DNA of 64,000 nucleotides. It comes from Arthrobacter sp. NIO-1057 (lineage in GTDB: Bacteria > Actinomycetota > Actinomycetes > Actinomycetales > Micrococcaceae). Below, piece by piece: positions 17,020-26,431 of the stretch; within the stretch, counting starts at the first letter, position 1, and each line of letters opens with the position of its first letter. The stretch covers positions 62,001-126,000 of the forward strand of contig NZ_FMAT01000001.1 of the NCBI RefSeq assembly GCF_900094805.1, read 5' to 3'. The position numbers and the translations under genes were made by a program. The notes under the pieces were generated by a model. The model made no database searches, was not told the origin of the DNA, and worked only from the letters and a program-made list of their open reading frames with translations.

Positions 17020-18615
17020 ATGACTAAGACTGCCCCAGAGGCACCGCCACGTCACAGCGACGACCCGAAACGCAAGCTGTCACCAGCTGCACAACGTTTC
17101 GCCAATGCATCAAGCACAAGCCTCGGCCCCATCTTGATCAAGATCATTCTTATTGCCATCGTGGACGCCACCGCCGTATTTGCCCTCTTCACCGCCATCG
17201 GGCGTGAAGCATGGGCCATCGCCACCGTCATTGCGGCGATCACCGTGCTGATCAATGTCGTCTACTTCAAGAAGGGATGGCTTCCGGCCAAGTACTTGCT
17301 ACCGGGCACCATCTTCTTGCTGATCTTCCAAGTCTTTGTCATTGGCTACACCGGATACATCGCCTTCACCAACTACGGTTCAGGGCACAACTCCGATAAG
17401 GCCGACGCGATCTCTTCCTTGTTGCAGTCCAACCAAGAACGTGTTGAAGGCTCACCCGGTTATCCCGTCAAGCTGTACAACGGTGATGACGGTCTGGCCA
17501 TGCTTATTGAACGTGATGGCCAACAGCTCATTGGTGACGAAAACACCGCGCTGAGTGCACTGGAACCAGCCTCCCTTGACGGATACACCGAACTGAACTT
17601 TGCTGATCTGCTCGGCCGCCAGCAAGAAGTCACCTCGTTGAAGGTTGCGGTCAGCGATAACCCAGCCGATGGCACGCTACGTACCAGTGATGGTCGCACG
17701 GCCTACCAGTACACCTCATCGCTGAAGTACGACGAAGCTGCCGACACGATGACGGATCAAGACACCGGTTTGGTCTACAAAGATACCGGCGTTGGTGCTT
17801 TCACGGCCGAGGACGGATCGCAGCTGATGCCAGGCTGGTCCATCAACGTTGGCTTTGATAACTTCACCCGCGCTTTTACCGATTCCTCGATCCGCGGGGC
17901 ACTGTTCTCCGTATCGATCTGGACCTTCGCCTTTGCCTTCCTTTCGGTGGCGTCCACCTTCTTCCTCGGACTATTCCTTGCCATTGTGTTCAATGACATG
18001 CGCATGAAGGGCCGGAAGATCTACCGAGTCATTTCAATCCTGCCTTATGCTTTCCCCGCGTTCCTCGGCGGTTTGGTCTGGGCAGGAATGCTGAACAAAG
18101 ACTTCGGCTTTGTGAACCAAGTCCTCTTTGGGGGCGCGAATATTCCGTGGCTGACCGATCCATGGCTGGCCAAGTTCTCAGTACTTTGGGTCAACCTCTG
18201 GCTGGGCTTCCCTTACATGTTCTTAGTGTGCACCGGTGCCTTGCAATCCATTCCGCAAGAACTCTCCGAAGCGGCGACCATTGATGGTGCAAAGCCTTTC
18301 CAGATTTTCCGCCTGATCAAACTTCCGCTGTTGCTCGTTTCCGTGGCACCGCTGCTGATCAGTTCCTTCGCCTTCAACTTCAACAACTTCAACGTGATCT
18401 ACATGCTCACCGAGGGTGGGCCGCGGCTCGAAGACGCTGGGTTGAACGTCGGCGCGACCGACATCCTCATCTCCATGGTTTACAAGGTGGCCTTCGTTGG
18501 CTCCCAACGCGACTATGGCCTGGCCAGCGCGTTCTCCATCATCATTTTTGTGATTGTCGCAATCATCTCAATCATCAGTTTTAAGCAGACCAAGGCACTG
18601 GAGGAGTTGAACTAA
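17020..18615 (+). CDS. malF: Maltodextrin ABC transporter permease, MalF type
   Basis: A 531-residue inner-membrane permease. Three helices at the N-terminus are followed by a large hydrophilic extracellular insertion (about residues 120-280), the MalF P2-like loop, then the core permease domain. The EAA loop that contacts the ATPase reads EAATIDGAKPFQIFRLIKLP. The length is typical of MalF rather than of short sugar permeases. Its TAA overlaps the malG ATG by one base. No ATPase gene is in the operon, so a shared MsmX/MsiK-type ATPase elsewhere is expected. Confidence 0.93.
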   Translation: MTKTAPEAPPRHSDDPKRKLSPAAQRFANASSTSLGPILIKIILIAIVDATAVFALFTAIGREAWAIATVIAAITVLINVVYFKKGWLPAKYLLPGTIFLLIFQVFVIGYTGYIAFTNYGSGHNSDKADAISSLLQSNQERVEGSPGYPVKLYNGDDGLAMLIERDGQQLIGDENTALSALEPASLDGYTELNFADLLGRQQEVTSLKVAVSDNPADGTLRTSDGRTAYQYTSSLKYDEAADTMTDQDTGLVYKDTGVGAFTAEDGSQLMPGWSINVGFDNFTRAFTDSSIRGALFSVSIWTFAFAFLSVASTFFLGLFLAIVFNDMRMKGRKIYRVISILPYAFPAFLGGLVWAGMLNKDFGFVNQVLFGGANIPWLTDPWLAKFSVLWVNLWLGFPYMFLVCTGALQSIPQELSEAATIDGAKPFQIFRLIKLPLLLVSVAPLLISSFAFNFNNFNVIYMLTEGGPRLEDAGLNVGATDILISMVYKVAFVGSQRDYGLASAFSIIIFVIVAIISIISFKQTKALEELN

Positions 18616-19535
18616 TGAGTACCGATACCTCAACCACCCACACGACTCCAAGCTTTACCCCGATCCCACGTCCAGCGCGACGAACCTTTGGCAAGTGGTT
18701 CGCCACTACCGGATGGCGGCATCTGATTGGTGTGGCACTGTGCATCTACTCAGCCTTCCCGCTGCTCTACGTGCTCTCGGCATCGTTGAATCCTAACGGC
18801 ACCCTGCTGTCCTCGAATGGATTCTTCTCCACCGTCGGATTGCAAAGCTACGTTGATCTCTTTCAGAACGAACAGCGTCCCTTTGCCGCATGGTTTGCTA
18901 ACACCCTGTTCATCGGACTGACTACCGCTGCAGCGTCGGTGTTCCTCGGCGCACTGGCTGCCTATAGTTTTTCGCGCATGCGATTCACCGGACGTCGTGT
19001 CGGACTGGTTAGCTTGCTCGTCGTGCAGATCTTCCCACAGTTACTAGCAGTGGTGGCCATCTTCATTCTGCTCACCTCGCTGGGCGATGTTTTCCCTGCG
19101 CTAGGAATCGATAACCAGATCGCCTTGATCATGGTGTACCTCGGCGGCGCACTGGGTGTGAACACCTACCTGATGTACGGCTTCTTCAATACCATCCCGG
19201 TAGAAATCGATGAGGCAGCAAAGATTGATGGAGCTGGCCACGCGCGGATCTTCTTCACCATGATCCTGCGCCTAGTTGCTCCGATTCTTGCAGTGGTCGG
19301 ACTCTTGTCCTTCATCTCCAGCACCAGTGACTTCGTCTTGGCCTCGGTCGTGTTGGTCTCGCCAGAAAATCAGACGCTTGCGGTGGGACTGTACTCCTAT
19401 GTCTCAGAAGAGTTCACCTCAAACTGGTCAGTCTTCGCCGCCGGCGCCGTCTTGGCAGCCTTGCCAGTCATGGCGTTGTTCCTCTACTTGCAGAAGTACA
19501 TTGTTGGCGGCTTGACCGCTGGTGCTGGCAAGTAA
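18615..19535 (+). CDS. malG: Maltodextrin ABC transporter permease, MalG type
   Basis: 306 residues, six helices, with the EAA loop at DEAAKIDGAGHARIFF. It pairs with MalF to form the membrane channel. A TAATG junction with malF gives translational coupling. It is the last gene of the importer operon and is followed by a strong hairpin. Confidence 0.94.
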   Translation: MSTDTSTTHTTPSFTPIPRPARRTFGKWFATTGWRHLIGVALCIYSAFPLLYVLSASLNPNGTLLSSNGFFSTVGLQSYVDLFQNEQRPFAAWFANTLFIGLTTAAASVFLGALAAYSFSRMRFTGRRVGLVSLLVVQIFPQLLAVVAIFILLTSLGDVFPALGIDNQIALIMVYLGGALGVNTYLMYGFFNTIPVEIDEAAKIDGAGHARIFFTMILRLVAPILAVVGLLSFISSTSDFVLASVVLVSPENQTLAVGLYSYVSEEFTSNWSVFAAGAVLAALPVMALFLYLQKYIVGGLTAGAGK

Positions 19536-19565
19536 GCGAGCACACTCCTCCTAGCGCGTTTCTAG

Positions 19566-19618
19566 CGAGCACAGCGCCGATAGGTACCTTCGCTGGGTAC
19601 CCGTCGGCGCTGTGCTCG
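19566..19618 (+). terminator. Terminator of the malEFG operon
   Basis: A 23-bp stem (19566-19588 with 19596-19618) with two mismatches and a 7-base loop, 31 bases after the malG stop. Confidence 0.85.
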
Positions 19619-19651
19619 TTGCCGTCCAAGAACACACGTAAAGTAAAAGAT

Positions 19652-20638
19652 ATGAAGACTTACCTGCCGCGCGCTGCCCGGAATTATGTGGTGCAGTTGT
19701 CACGTGCCTTGGATTTCCTCTCTGAACAAGAACGCAAACAAGTTCTCGAACAAACACGCGAGGAAATTCATCGACTGCCAGGCGGGGGACGCCGCAAACG
19801 CGAACTGATCAGCGCGCTGGGGGAACCGGCGGCTCGGGCTCGAAAATTTGAACGGACCGAACCCGAAGATCTAGAAGTCAGTAGCGGAAAGCATTTTCTG
19901 ACACGGATCTTGGCCTGGCCCATTTGTGCGCTCGCGTTAATGACGGTAGTTGTTGTGCTCTTTGCTCCACCGCAACAGCAGCTGCTGGCATCGCAAGGGT
20001 TGGAGAGCTTGCTGACCCCCGCAGGTGGGTGGCTTGCCGCTGTGGAAGAAAGCATTGGAAGCCAACTGATCTGGCTTGCCTTCATCCCGGTAGTTTTTAG
20101 TTTGCTTCCACTGTGGCTCCAAGGCGGCGTGGGCATGATTCTACAAATTCTAGGCGCCGTAGTCATGACCGCGGTATGCCTTGGAGGTGGCATCATTCCG
20201 CTGTACTTCATCCCGGTCACCATCTTGTTATGGGCTCAGGTGTTCACCCCGTTATTGATGATGCGCGGCTCAATGGCACGTCCTGGTCCGGGCTGGCTGG
20301 TGACCACGACGATCATACTCGTTGCGGCTCTTGCTTTCACTACCTATCAAGGACTGGCCAGCTTCACCGGTACTAAGTGGCTTGTTCTAGCGCCCGGAGT
20401 GGTGCTGGTTCTCTTAGCTGCTTTGCTTCCTACTCGGTGGAAAGCTGCCCACATCTCGTTAGTCGCAGCAGGGTTCTTGGTGATGGTGGCCGGATTTATC
20501 GCGGCACAACCCGGAACATACAACGCCTTGTTATTGTGGCCGTGGTTGGCCGGTGGCCTGTCGTTCGCCGTGGGGCATCTAGCTGTGGCGGCGGGTCTAT
20601 GGCATGAACGGGCCAGAAAGCTTCTCGCATTGTTTTAG
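19652..20638 (+). CDS. Membrane protein with N-terminal HAAS/DUF1700-like domain
   Basis: 328 residues. The first 70 are soluble and match the HAAS-type pattern: a YVVQLSRALDFLSEQERKQVLEQTREEIH helix pair, then a glycine-rich turn and a helix ending LGEPAARARKF. About eight membrane segments follow from about residue 90 on. In the family this N-terminal module precedes assorted integral membrane domains and often sits next to PadR regulators, but none is present here. The function is unknown. ATG 19652 was chosen for the conserved start; it lacks a clear ribosome site. Confidence 0.65.
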   Translation: MKTYLPRAARNYVVQLSRALDFLSEQERKQVLEQTREEIHRLPGGGRRKRELISALGEPAARARKFERTEPEDLEVSSGKHFLTRILAWPICALALMTVVVVLFAPPQQQLLASQGLESLLTPAGGWLAAVEESIGSQLIWLAFIPVVFSLLPLWLQGGVGMILQILGAVVMTAVCLGGGIIPLYFIPVTILLWAQVFTPLLMMRGSMARPGPGWLVTTTIILVAALAFTTYQGLASFTGTKWLVLAPGVVLVLLAALLPTRWKAAHISLVAAGFLVMVAGFIAAQPGTYNALLLWPWLAGGLSFAVGHLAVAAGLWHERARKLLALF

Positions 20639-20692
20639 CAGCTCGAAGCTAACAAAACAGATTTACTCAGAACTTCCATATATTCTCATGGC

Positions 20693-21448
20693 ATGGTCAA
20701 TGACATGGAAACTACAACTGCGCCCACTGCGAAGCGCGGACGCGGGCGCCCCCGCAAGGATTCTGAGTTTATTACCCTGAGCAAAGAGCTATTGGGTCAA
20801 AAGGCTTTGGAGATCGCTGGTACTGAAGGTTACAGCGCCCTGACCATGCACCGTTTAGCCTCCGAACTTGGGGTGACTCCACGCGCCCTGTACAACTATG
20901 TGGCTGATCGCGGCGAAGTCATCAATCTTGCGATGCAACAGTTCATGTCGCTGAGCCCCACGCTTGATTTTGATGCCGAACATTGGAAAGACGGGGTGCG
21001 CGACGCGTACCTGGCCACCCGGGCCGCCTATCGTTCCTATCCGCGTGCTTCGCTGTTGAGCATGGACGAAAAAGTGCACGCAGTGCCTGGACCGCGAAGA
21101 ACTGAACTCGTTGAACGCTTGCTGAAGTTCTATGTCGAAACAGGGCTGACACTGAAGCAAGCAACAAGCATGACTCGTGCCCTAGAACGCGATGTGCTCG
21201 GCTTTGTGCTGCACGTTGACTACTTTTATGACCGACGGGCCTCTGACTCTGACTACGTCCTGAACCATCCGGTGCCCAAGCCATGGCTAGATGCCTATCC
21301 TGAAATTCCCGCACCTTACGCACGTGAAGCGCTAGAACTTCCAGAACAGAACAGCGATGAATTATTCGACGAAGTCATCGAATTACGCGTGCTAGCCATT
21401 GAACGGCTCCTGGAGCGCAATAGCGAAACGTCGGTGGCCGAAGACTGA
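20693..21448 (+). CDS. TetR family transcriptional regulator
   Basis: 251 residues. A basic AT-hook-like lead (KRGRGRPRK) precedes the TetR helix-turn-helix (GYSALTMHRLASELGVTPRALYNYV, about residues 45-70), then a ligand-binding domain. The first ATG lies only about 9 bases after a TATATT box at 20679-20684 and there is no ribosome site, so the mRNA may be leaderless. It is followed on the same strand by a DHA2 drug exporter, which is the likely target. TetR proteins usually repress such exporters until the substrate binds. Confidence 0.9.
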   Translation: MVNDMETTTAPTAKRGRGRPRKDSEFITLSKELLGQKALEIAGTEGYSALTMHRLASELGVTPRALYNYVADRGEVINLAMQQFMSLSPTLDFDAEHWKDGVRDAYLATRAAYRSYPRASLLSMDEKVHAVPGPRRTELVERLLKFYVETGLTLKQATSMTRALERDVLGFVLHVDYFYDRRASDSDYVLNHPVPKPWLDAYPEIPAPYAREALELPEQNSDELFDEVIELRVLAIERLLERNSETSVAED

Positions 21449-21470
21449 ATATTCCTCGTCAGGGAATATT
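21448..21470. promoter_or_regulatory. Inverted repeat between the TetR and exporter genes
   Basis: AATATTCC (21448-21455) and GGAATATT (21463-21470) form an 8-bp dyad starting on the last base of the TetR stop, followed by TT. It is either a weak terminator or the operator of the exporter promoter; the AT-rich perfect arms favour an operator. Confidence 0.45.
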
Positions 21471-21545
21471 TTCAGATCAGGCGACGCTGAAGAAGGTAGA
21501 TCTATCGCCTTCCTGCGGTGGACTACTGTGCCGAAAGTTGTCCCG

Positions 21546-23102
21546 ATGCCACCAAGCAAGTCCGAAGTAGCACCAGAATCCAGTGAGCTATCTGCTGGGG
21601 CGCGTTGGCGACTTCTTGGGGTCTTGCTTGCAGCAATGTTCATGTCCCTGGTTTCGGTCAGTATCGTCAACGTCGTGTTGCCTTCCATCGGATCAACCCT
21701 GCATGCCAGCGAAGCCGATATGCAGTGGGTGCTCTCTGGTTATGCGTTGACCTTTGGTGTGGTTCTTGTTGCGGCAGGACGTGCCGGAGACCTGCTGGGC
21801 CGCGGCGTCATGTTTGTTGCCGGTGTCGCCATCTTTACCCTTGCCAGCATCTTGGCAGGACTTGCCACAGACCCAATGCTTTTGAACATTGCTCGTTTCA
21901 TCATGGGTGTCGGCTCTGGTCTGCTCAACCCACAGGTGATGGGCATGATCCAACAGCACTTCCGTGGTGCGGCACGAGGTAGAGCCTATGGATTATTGGG
22001 CACGGTCGTTGGGTTTTCCGTTGCTATCGGACCGGTAGTGGGCGGACTACTGATCAACTGGCTCGGTGCCGATGCCGGATGGCGTTCAACCTTCCTGATC
22101 AACGTACCCGTCGGGATTTTGGCGATAGTTTTGGCCATCGTGTGGTTACCAAAACCGCTCTTCACCAAGCCGGCAGGCAAGGTGGATTTGGATCCAGTGG
22201 GTGCAATTGTTCTTGCGCTGAGTATTTTTGCTCTCTTGCTTCCCTTTGTTCAGGGTCGAGAGAATCCCGCCTTGTGGTGGCTGGTGGCAGCTGCCCTGAT
22301 CTTGCTTGCCGTGTGGATCTGGTGGGAGAAGAAATACAAGGAACGTGGACGCGAACCCATGGTTGAATTGGCGCTGTTCAAAATCCGAAGCTTCACCAAC
22401 GGCACCCTGATCGCAGGTCTGTACTTCATGGGCGTATCGAGCGTTTGGGTACTCGTGGCTATCTACGTGCAAGAATCTCAGGGATTCACTGCTCTGGAAT
22501 CAGGACTGATCTGTCTTCCCGCTGCGTTACTCTCGGCCTATAGTTCGCATATCGCTGGCCGCTATGCCACCACCTTCGGACGCAAACTGGTCATCGGCGG
22601 TACGCTCAGCGCGCTGTTCGGACTGCTGGCCACCATTGCCGTGGTGTTCCTTGACGAGCAAGTGAACCTGAATATTTGGTGGATGTTGCTGTCCCTGTCC
22701 TTTATCGGTATCGCCCAGGGATTCATCATTTCCCCGAACCAGGCATTGACCCTGATGGAAGTACCGGTAGGGAATTCGGGAAGTGCCGGCGGATTGATGC
22801 AGACCTCTCAACGCGTGGGGACAGCCGTTGGCATTGCGGTCATAACCGCAGTGTTCTACGGGCTGAACCACGTTGCCGGATACTCGTTGGCGATGGAGCT
22901 CTCGTTCGTGGCGATTTCGGTACTCGTTATCGCCACACTCTTGGTCGCTGTTCTTGACCTGCGCCATGGGAAATCAAAAGCACCGGTATCTACTCGTGAG
23001 GAGTATGTCTCAGTGACTACCGGGGTGCAGCGCACGGTGACCGGAGCTAGTGACGTGGTGGGGCCCAAAGAGCCCAGCCAGCCGGTAGACTCGCAGCCCT
23101 AG
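21546..23102 (+). CDS. DHA2-type MFS multidrug exporter
   Basis: About 518 residues with fourteen predicted helices. DHA2 (EmrB/QacA) features include SIVNVVLPSIG in helix 1, MQWVLSGYALTFGVVLVAAGRAGDLLGR, and RFIMGVGSGLLNPQVMG. It probably expels hydrophobic drugs or dyes using the proton gradient. The start is uncertain: ATG 21546 or the in-frame GTG 21528, which has GGTGGA upstream. The upstream open frame overlaps TetR and is not used. The C-terminal 40 residues are cytoplasmic and Ser/Thr/Pro-rich. Confidence 0.9.
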   Translation: MPPSKSEVAPESSELSAGARWRLLGVLLAAMFMSLVSVSIVNVVLPSIGSTLHASEADMQWVLSGYALTFGVVLVAAGRAGDLLGRGVMFVAGVAIFTLASILAGLATDPMLLNIARFIMGVGSGLLNPQVMGMIQQHFRGAARGRAYGLLGTVVGFSVAIGPVVGGLLINWLGADAGWRSTFLINVPVGILAIVLAIVWLPKPLFTKPAGKVDLDPVGAIVLALSIFALLLPFVQGRENPALWWLVAAALILLAVWIWWEKKYKERGREPMVELALFKIRSFTNGTLIAGLYFMGVSSVWVLVAIYVQESQGFTALESGLICLPAALLSAYSSHIAGRYATTFGRKLVIGGTLSALFGLLATIAVVFLDEQVNLNIWWMLLSLSFIGIAQGFIISPNQALTLMEVPVGNSGSAGGLMQTSQRVGTAVGIAVITAVFYGLNHVAGYSLAMELSFVAISVLVIATLLVAVLDLRHGKSKAPVSTREEYVSVTTGVQRTVTGASDVVGPKEPSQPVDSQP

Positions 23103-23140
23103 GCTCCTGCCAAGACAGCTAACCGAATCGAGGGTGGCCG

Positions 23141-23443
23141 ATGACTGCTCAGGCACTATAGGGCCTCTGGGGAAGCAAAGTCCCAAAACGTCCATGGCTT
23201 GAACTTCCCGACGGCGGAAAAGTCGTAGGTTTCGATGGCTGTAACCGATTATTCGGGACATGGTCTGAAGCGCAAGACGTGGAGTTTATTGCGCTCGCCG
23301 GAACGAGAATGTTCTGTGAAGGCGTTGATGATTGTTTAGCAAGGGCTAGCACTGGAAAGCTACTGGATGATGGCTCTTTGGCGATTCTTGATCAAGACAA
23401 AAATGAGCTAGGAATCCTGGTCAAAGAGGACCAAAATTCCTAG
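23141..23443 (+). pseudogene. META-domain (HslJ-like) small protein with in-frame TAG at codon 7
   Basis: ATG 23141, preceded by GAGGGTGG, opens a frame of 100 codons to the TAG at 23441-23443. The product after codon 7 has the META-domain pattern: LWGSKV, LPDGGKVVGFDGCNRLFG, LAGTRMFCEG and a closing LAILDQDKNELGIL. Codon 7 is TAG (23159-23161), and no ATG/GTG/TTG in this frame lies between it and the GTG at 23276, which would lose the GCN core. The gene is therefore silenced by one nonsense change, or the base is an assembly error, or the stop is read through. META proteins are small, often secreted or stress-linked, with no known reaction. Confidence 0.7.
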
Positions 23444-23446
23444 CTC
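23405..23446. terminator. Terminator overlapping the end of the META gene
   Basis: An 11-bp outer stem (23405-23415 with 23436-23446) and a 5-bp inner stem (23418-23422 with 23429-23433) form a long hairpin between convergent genes, shared with the desaturase. Confidence 0.8.
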
Positions 23447-23469
23447 TAAATTGGTTGAGCCTATGGCTG

Positions 23470-24570
23470 TTAGGAGCTCACACGGTATCCGGACACCATC
23501 GGGCAATCAAATGGATCGCGGGCCGAGAGACCTACCTTGTTGAGGTAGGTGATGACTTGCGCATAGGACTCTCGGATACTGGCAACAGTGTAAGGGATCT
23601 GGTGCTCGTTACAGTACTCACGGATAATTCGTGACACTGCAGCCAGATTGGCGCGAGGCATCGAGGGGAACAGGTGGTGCTCGACTTGATAGTTCAGCCC
23701 GCCAAAGAGGTGTGAGAGCACCCGGTTACCCCAGGCCGAGCGGGCCATGATGTTACGACTGGTGAGTACCTGCCGCGAGAAGAAATCGATGCGCGCATCG
23801 CCGGGAACCATGGGCATGCCCTTGTGATTCGGTGCGAAGGAAGCGCCCATGTAGATGCCAAAGACTGCCAACTGTACTCCGATGAAGGCAAAAGCCATGC
23901 CGATGGGCAAGAACATAAAAATCAACGAAAGATACAGCCCTACACGCAGGGCGATCGCTAGTATCTCGCGCTTTCGTCGCTTCGTGCGGTGGGCAGTGAA
24001 CAGGTAGCGGATGGACTGAACGTGTAAATTTAGTCCTTCAAGAGTTAGCAGCGGGAAGAACAAGTAACCCTGACGTTGCGTGATCCACTTGAGCAATCCG
24101 CGTTGTCGTTGCGCATCAGCTGGTTGGAATGAGATCGTGTCCCACTCGATATCAGGATCTTTGCCAATGGTATTAGGCGTGGCGTGGTGCTTATTGTGCT
24201 TGTTCATCCACCACTGGTAGCTGATGCCCACAACAACATTGGCAAGAAAACGACCCAACTTGTCGTTAGTCTTCCCGGAGGACAGGATTTGACGGTGCGC
24301 CGCCTCGTGAGCCAGGAATGCGAACTGCGTTAGCAGAATTCCTAGAGCTGCTGCGATGAGCAGCTGATACCAGCTGTGTCCAAGCAGAATGGAACCAGCA
24401 ATTGCTGAGCCCAACAGGATGACCAGTACGGATCCCAACCCTAAATAGTGGCCCCGACGTCGCCCAGAAAGGCCTGCGTCTTGAACGAGTTTCTTTACGT
24501 GGAAAAAGCTTTGGGGATCTCCGGGCCTGTTAGAAGGTGCGGAGGGCTGAAGAACGGAACTGCTACTCAA
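23470..24570 (-). CDS. Membrane fatty acid desaturase (acyl-lipid/acyl-CoA type)
   Basis: A 366-residue integral membrane di-iron desaturase. All three histidine boxes are intact: HEAAH (H88, H92), HNKHH (H125, H128, H129) and QVEHH (H298, H299). The QxxHH third box marks front-end or DesA3-like enzymes that introduce a double bond in lipid acyl chains, often in cold adaptation. The start is a TTG at 24570 with AAGGA 6 bases upstream. It is a single gene. The electron donor is not encoded nearby. Confidence 0.93.
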   Translation of the reverse strand: MSSSSVLQPSAPSNRPGDPQSFFHVKKLVQDAGLSGRRRGHYLGLGSVLVILLGSAIAGSILLGHSWYQLLIAAALGILLTQFAFLAHEAAHRQILSSGKTNDKLGRFLANVVVGISYQWWMNKHNKHHATPNTIGKDPDIEWDTISFQPADAQRQRGLLKWITQRQGYLFFPLLTLEGLNLHVQSIRYLFTAHRTKRRKREILAIALRVGLYLSLIFMFLPIGMAFAFIGVQLAVFGIYMGASFAPNHKGMPMVPGDARIDFFSRQVLTSRNIMARSAWGNRVLSHLFGGLNYQVEHHLFPSMPRANLAAVSRIIREYCNEHQIPYTVASIRESYAQVITYLNKVGLSARDPFDCPMVSGYRVSS

Positions 24571-24698
24571 GTCTGATCCTTGGCTGTGGTAGCGGGCGAC
24601 ATCTCAGTCGAAAGAACTGAAAGTCTCGGCTCCTATGACTTCAAGCTTACGGGACATGACTGTGAACCAGCCCTATAAGTCCTCTGCGTTAGCGCTGG

Positions 24699-26339
24699 CT
24701 AATAGTGGACACTGAGTTGTCCCGCTGATAATTCCCAATGGCTGGTCAATCGAACATTCTCCAGTAACCTGCGGTCGTGGGTCACCAGTAGGAGTGTACC
24801 CTCATAAGCTTCCAAAGCTTCTTCCAACTGCTCGATGGCGGGGACATCCAGATGGTTGGTTGGTTCATCCAAGACCAGAAGATTCACGCCTCGTGCCTGG
24901 AGCAATGCCATGGACGCGCGGGTGCGCTCACCGGGTGATAAGGAACTGACTAACGCAGTGGACTGGTCAGCTTTCAGACCGAACTTAGCTAGTAGGGTAC
25001 GCACCTCAGCCGAGGAGTATTCGGGGACGGCATTCTCGAATGCTTGACCCAATGGCAAGTCACCAGGAAGCTGACTACGGGCCTGATCAATCTCGCCAAT
25101 GCTCACCGAACTACCCAACGAAGCCGTTCCGGTGTCGGGGGACTGTTTGCCCAGCAGAAGATTGAGCAGGGTGGACTTTCCAGCACCATTAGGTCCGGTG
25201 ATGCCAATACGATCAGCGGCATTAACCTGCACGGAGACCGGTCCAAAGGTGAAATCACTGTGCTGCAACTGCGCCTGATTTAAAGTGCACATGACCGATG
25301 AGCCTCGTGGTGCGGTAGCGATGGAAAACTGCAGAACCCACTCTTTGCGCGGTTCGGCCACTTCCTCCAGACGGGCAATGCGAGACTCCATCTGGCGGAC
25401 CTTGGCCGCTTGTTTTTCTGAGGATTCGCTATTGGCGCGACGACGGATCTTGTCATTATCTGGTGCTTTACGCATGGCATTTCGAACACCCTGGGAGGAC
25501 CACTCGCGCTGTGTGCGAGCCCGAGCGACAAGATCTGCCTTCTGGTTTTCAAACTGCTCGTAGGCTTCACGGGCGTGGGTACGGTTGATGGCGCGTTCGG
25601 CCAGATAGGAATCGTAGCCACCCTCGTAGACGGCGACCTTGTTTTGGGCCAGGTCCAATTCAATGATGCCGGTGGTGCAGCGTGCCAGGAATTCTCGGTC
25701 GTGGGATACCAAAATGACAGGGGAGCGCAGAGAGTTGATGAACTCTTCGAGCAGTTCAAGTCCGGCCAGATCAAGGTCATTGGTGGGCTCATCTAGCAGC
25801 ACGATGTCGAAGCGGGAGAGCAACAGGGCTGCCAACGCGACGCGCGCGACCTGGCCACCAGAAAGTGCTGTCATCTCTGTTTCAACTGGGAGGTTGAATC
25901 CTAATTTGGCTAGAACCTCAGGAATTCTGTCTTCCAAATCCATGGCACCTGAGGCCATCCAATGATCAAAGGCTGTTGCGTAGGCGTCATCTGCGCCTGG
26001 CTTATCGCCACCCAAATCTTGGGCGGTTTCTTCCATGCGGGAGGTCGCTTCTGCGCACCCGGTGCGCCGAGCAAAGTAGCCGGCTATGGTCTCGCCGGGA
26101 ATGCGTTCATGTTCTTGGGGCAGCCACCCAATGAAGGCGGAGTCCGGGGCGGTAGTGACCGAACCGGACTGCGGTGTGGCGACCTTGGCGAGTAAGGAGA
26201 GCAACGTGGATTTGCCGGCGCCATTGGCTCCCACCACCCCATAGACATCTGACGTTGTCGCAGTGAAGTTTAGGTTGGAAAACAAGGTTCGGTGGGCGTG
26301 GCCACCGGTGAGATCTTTGGCCACGAGCGTTGCAGTCAT
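24699..26339 (-). CDS. ABC-F family ATPase (ribosome-associated type)
   Basis: 546 residues with two ABC domains and no membrane segment. Domain 1 has VGANGAGKSTLL, signature LSGGQ and Walker B IVLLDEPTNDLDL. A basic helical linker of about 80 residues follows. Domain 2 has ITGPNGAGKSTLLN, signature LSPGE and LLVLDEPTNHLD. ABC-F proteins act on the ribosome E site; some protect against antibiotics, others tune translation, and this sequence alone does not decide. ATG 26339 begins MTATLVAKDL; it has no ribosome site but TAGAAT lies 7 bases upstream, so a leaderless mRNA is possible. Confidence 0.92.
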   Translation of the reverse strand: MTATLVAKDLTGGHAHRTLFSNLNFTATTSDVYGVVGANGAGKSTLLSLLAKVATPQSGSVTTAPDSAFIGWLPQEHERIPGETIAGYFARRTGCAEATSRMEETAQDLGGDKPGADDAYATAFDHWMASGAMDLEDRIPEVLAKLGFNLPVETEMTALSGGQVARVALAALLLSRFDIVLLDEPTNDLDLAGLELLEEFINSLRSPVILVSHDREFLARCTTGIIELDLAQNKVAVYEGGYDSYLAERAINRTHAREAYEQFENQKADLVARARTQREWSSQGVRNAMRKAPDNDKIRRRANSESSEKQAAKVRQMESRIARLEEVAEPRKEWVLQFSIATAPRGSSVMCTLNQAQLQHSDFTFGPVSVQVNAADRIGITGPNGAGKSTLLNLLLGKQSPDTGTASLGSSVSIGEIDQARSQLPGDLPLGQAFENAVPEYSSAEVRTLLAKFGLKADQSTALVSSLSPGERTRASMALLQARGVNLLVLDEPTNHLDVPAIEQLEEALEAYEGTLLLVTHDRRLLENVRLTSHWELSAGQLSVHY

Positions 26340-26378
26340 GGGGTTAATTCTACGGGGCAATGGGCGGTACAAACACAC

Positions 26379-26415
26379 TGGGGAGGTGAGAACACATAGG
26401 ATCCTCACCTCCCCA
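26379..26415. terminator. Terminator between the carboxyltransferase remnant and ABC-F gene
   Basis: A perfect 12-bp stem (26379-26390 with 26404-26415) with a 13-base loop. It would end minus-strand transcription coming from the phosphoribosyltransferase and remnant. Confidence 0.75.
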
Positions 26416-26431
26416 TCGTTGAAGCGACCTA

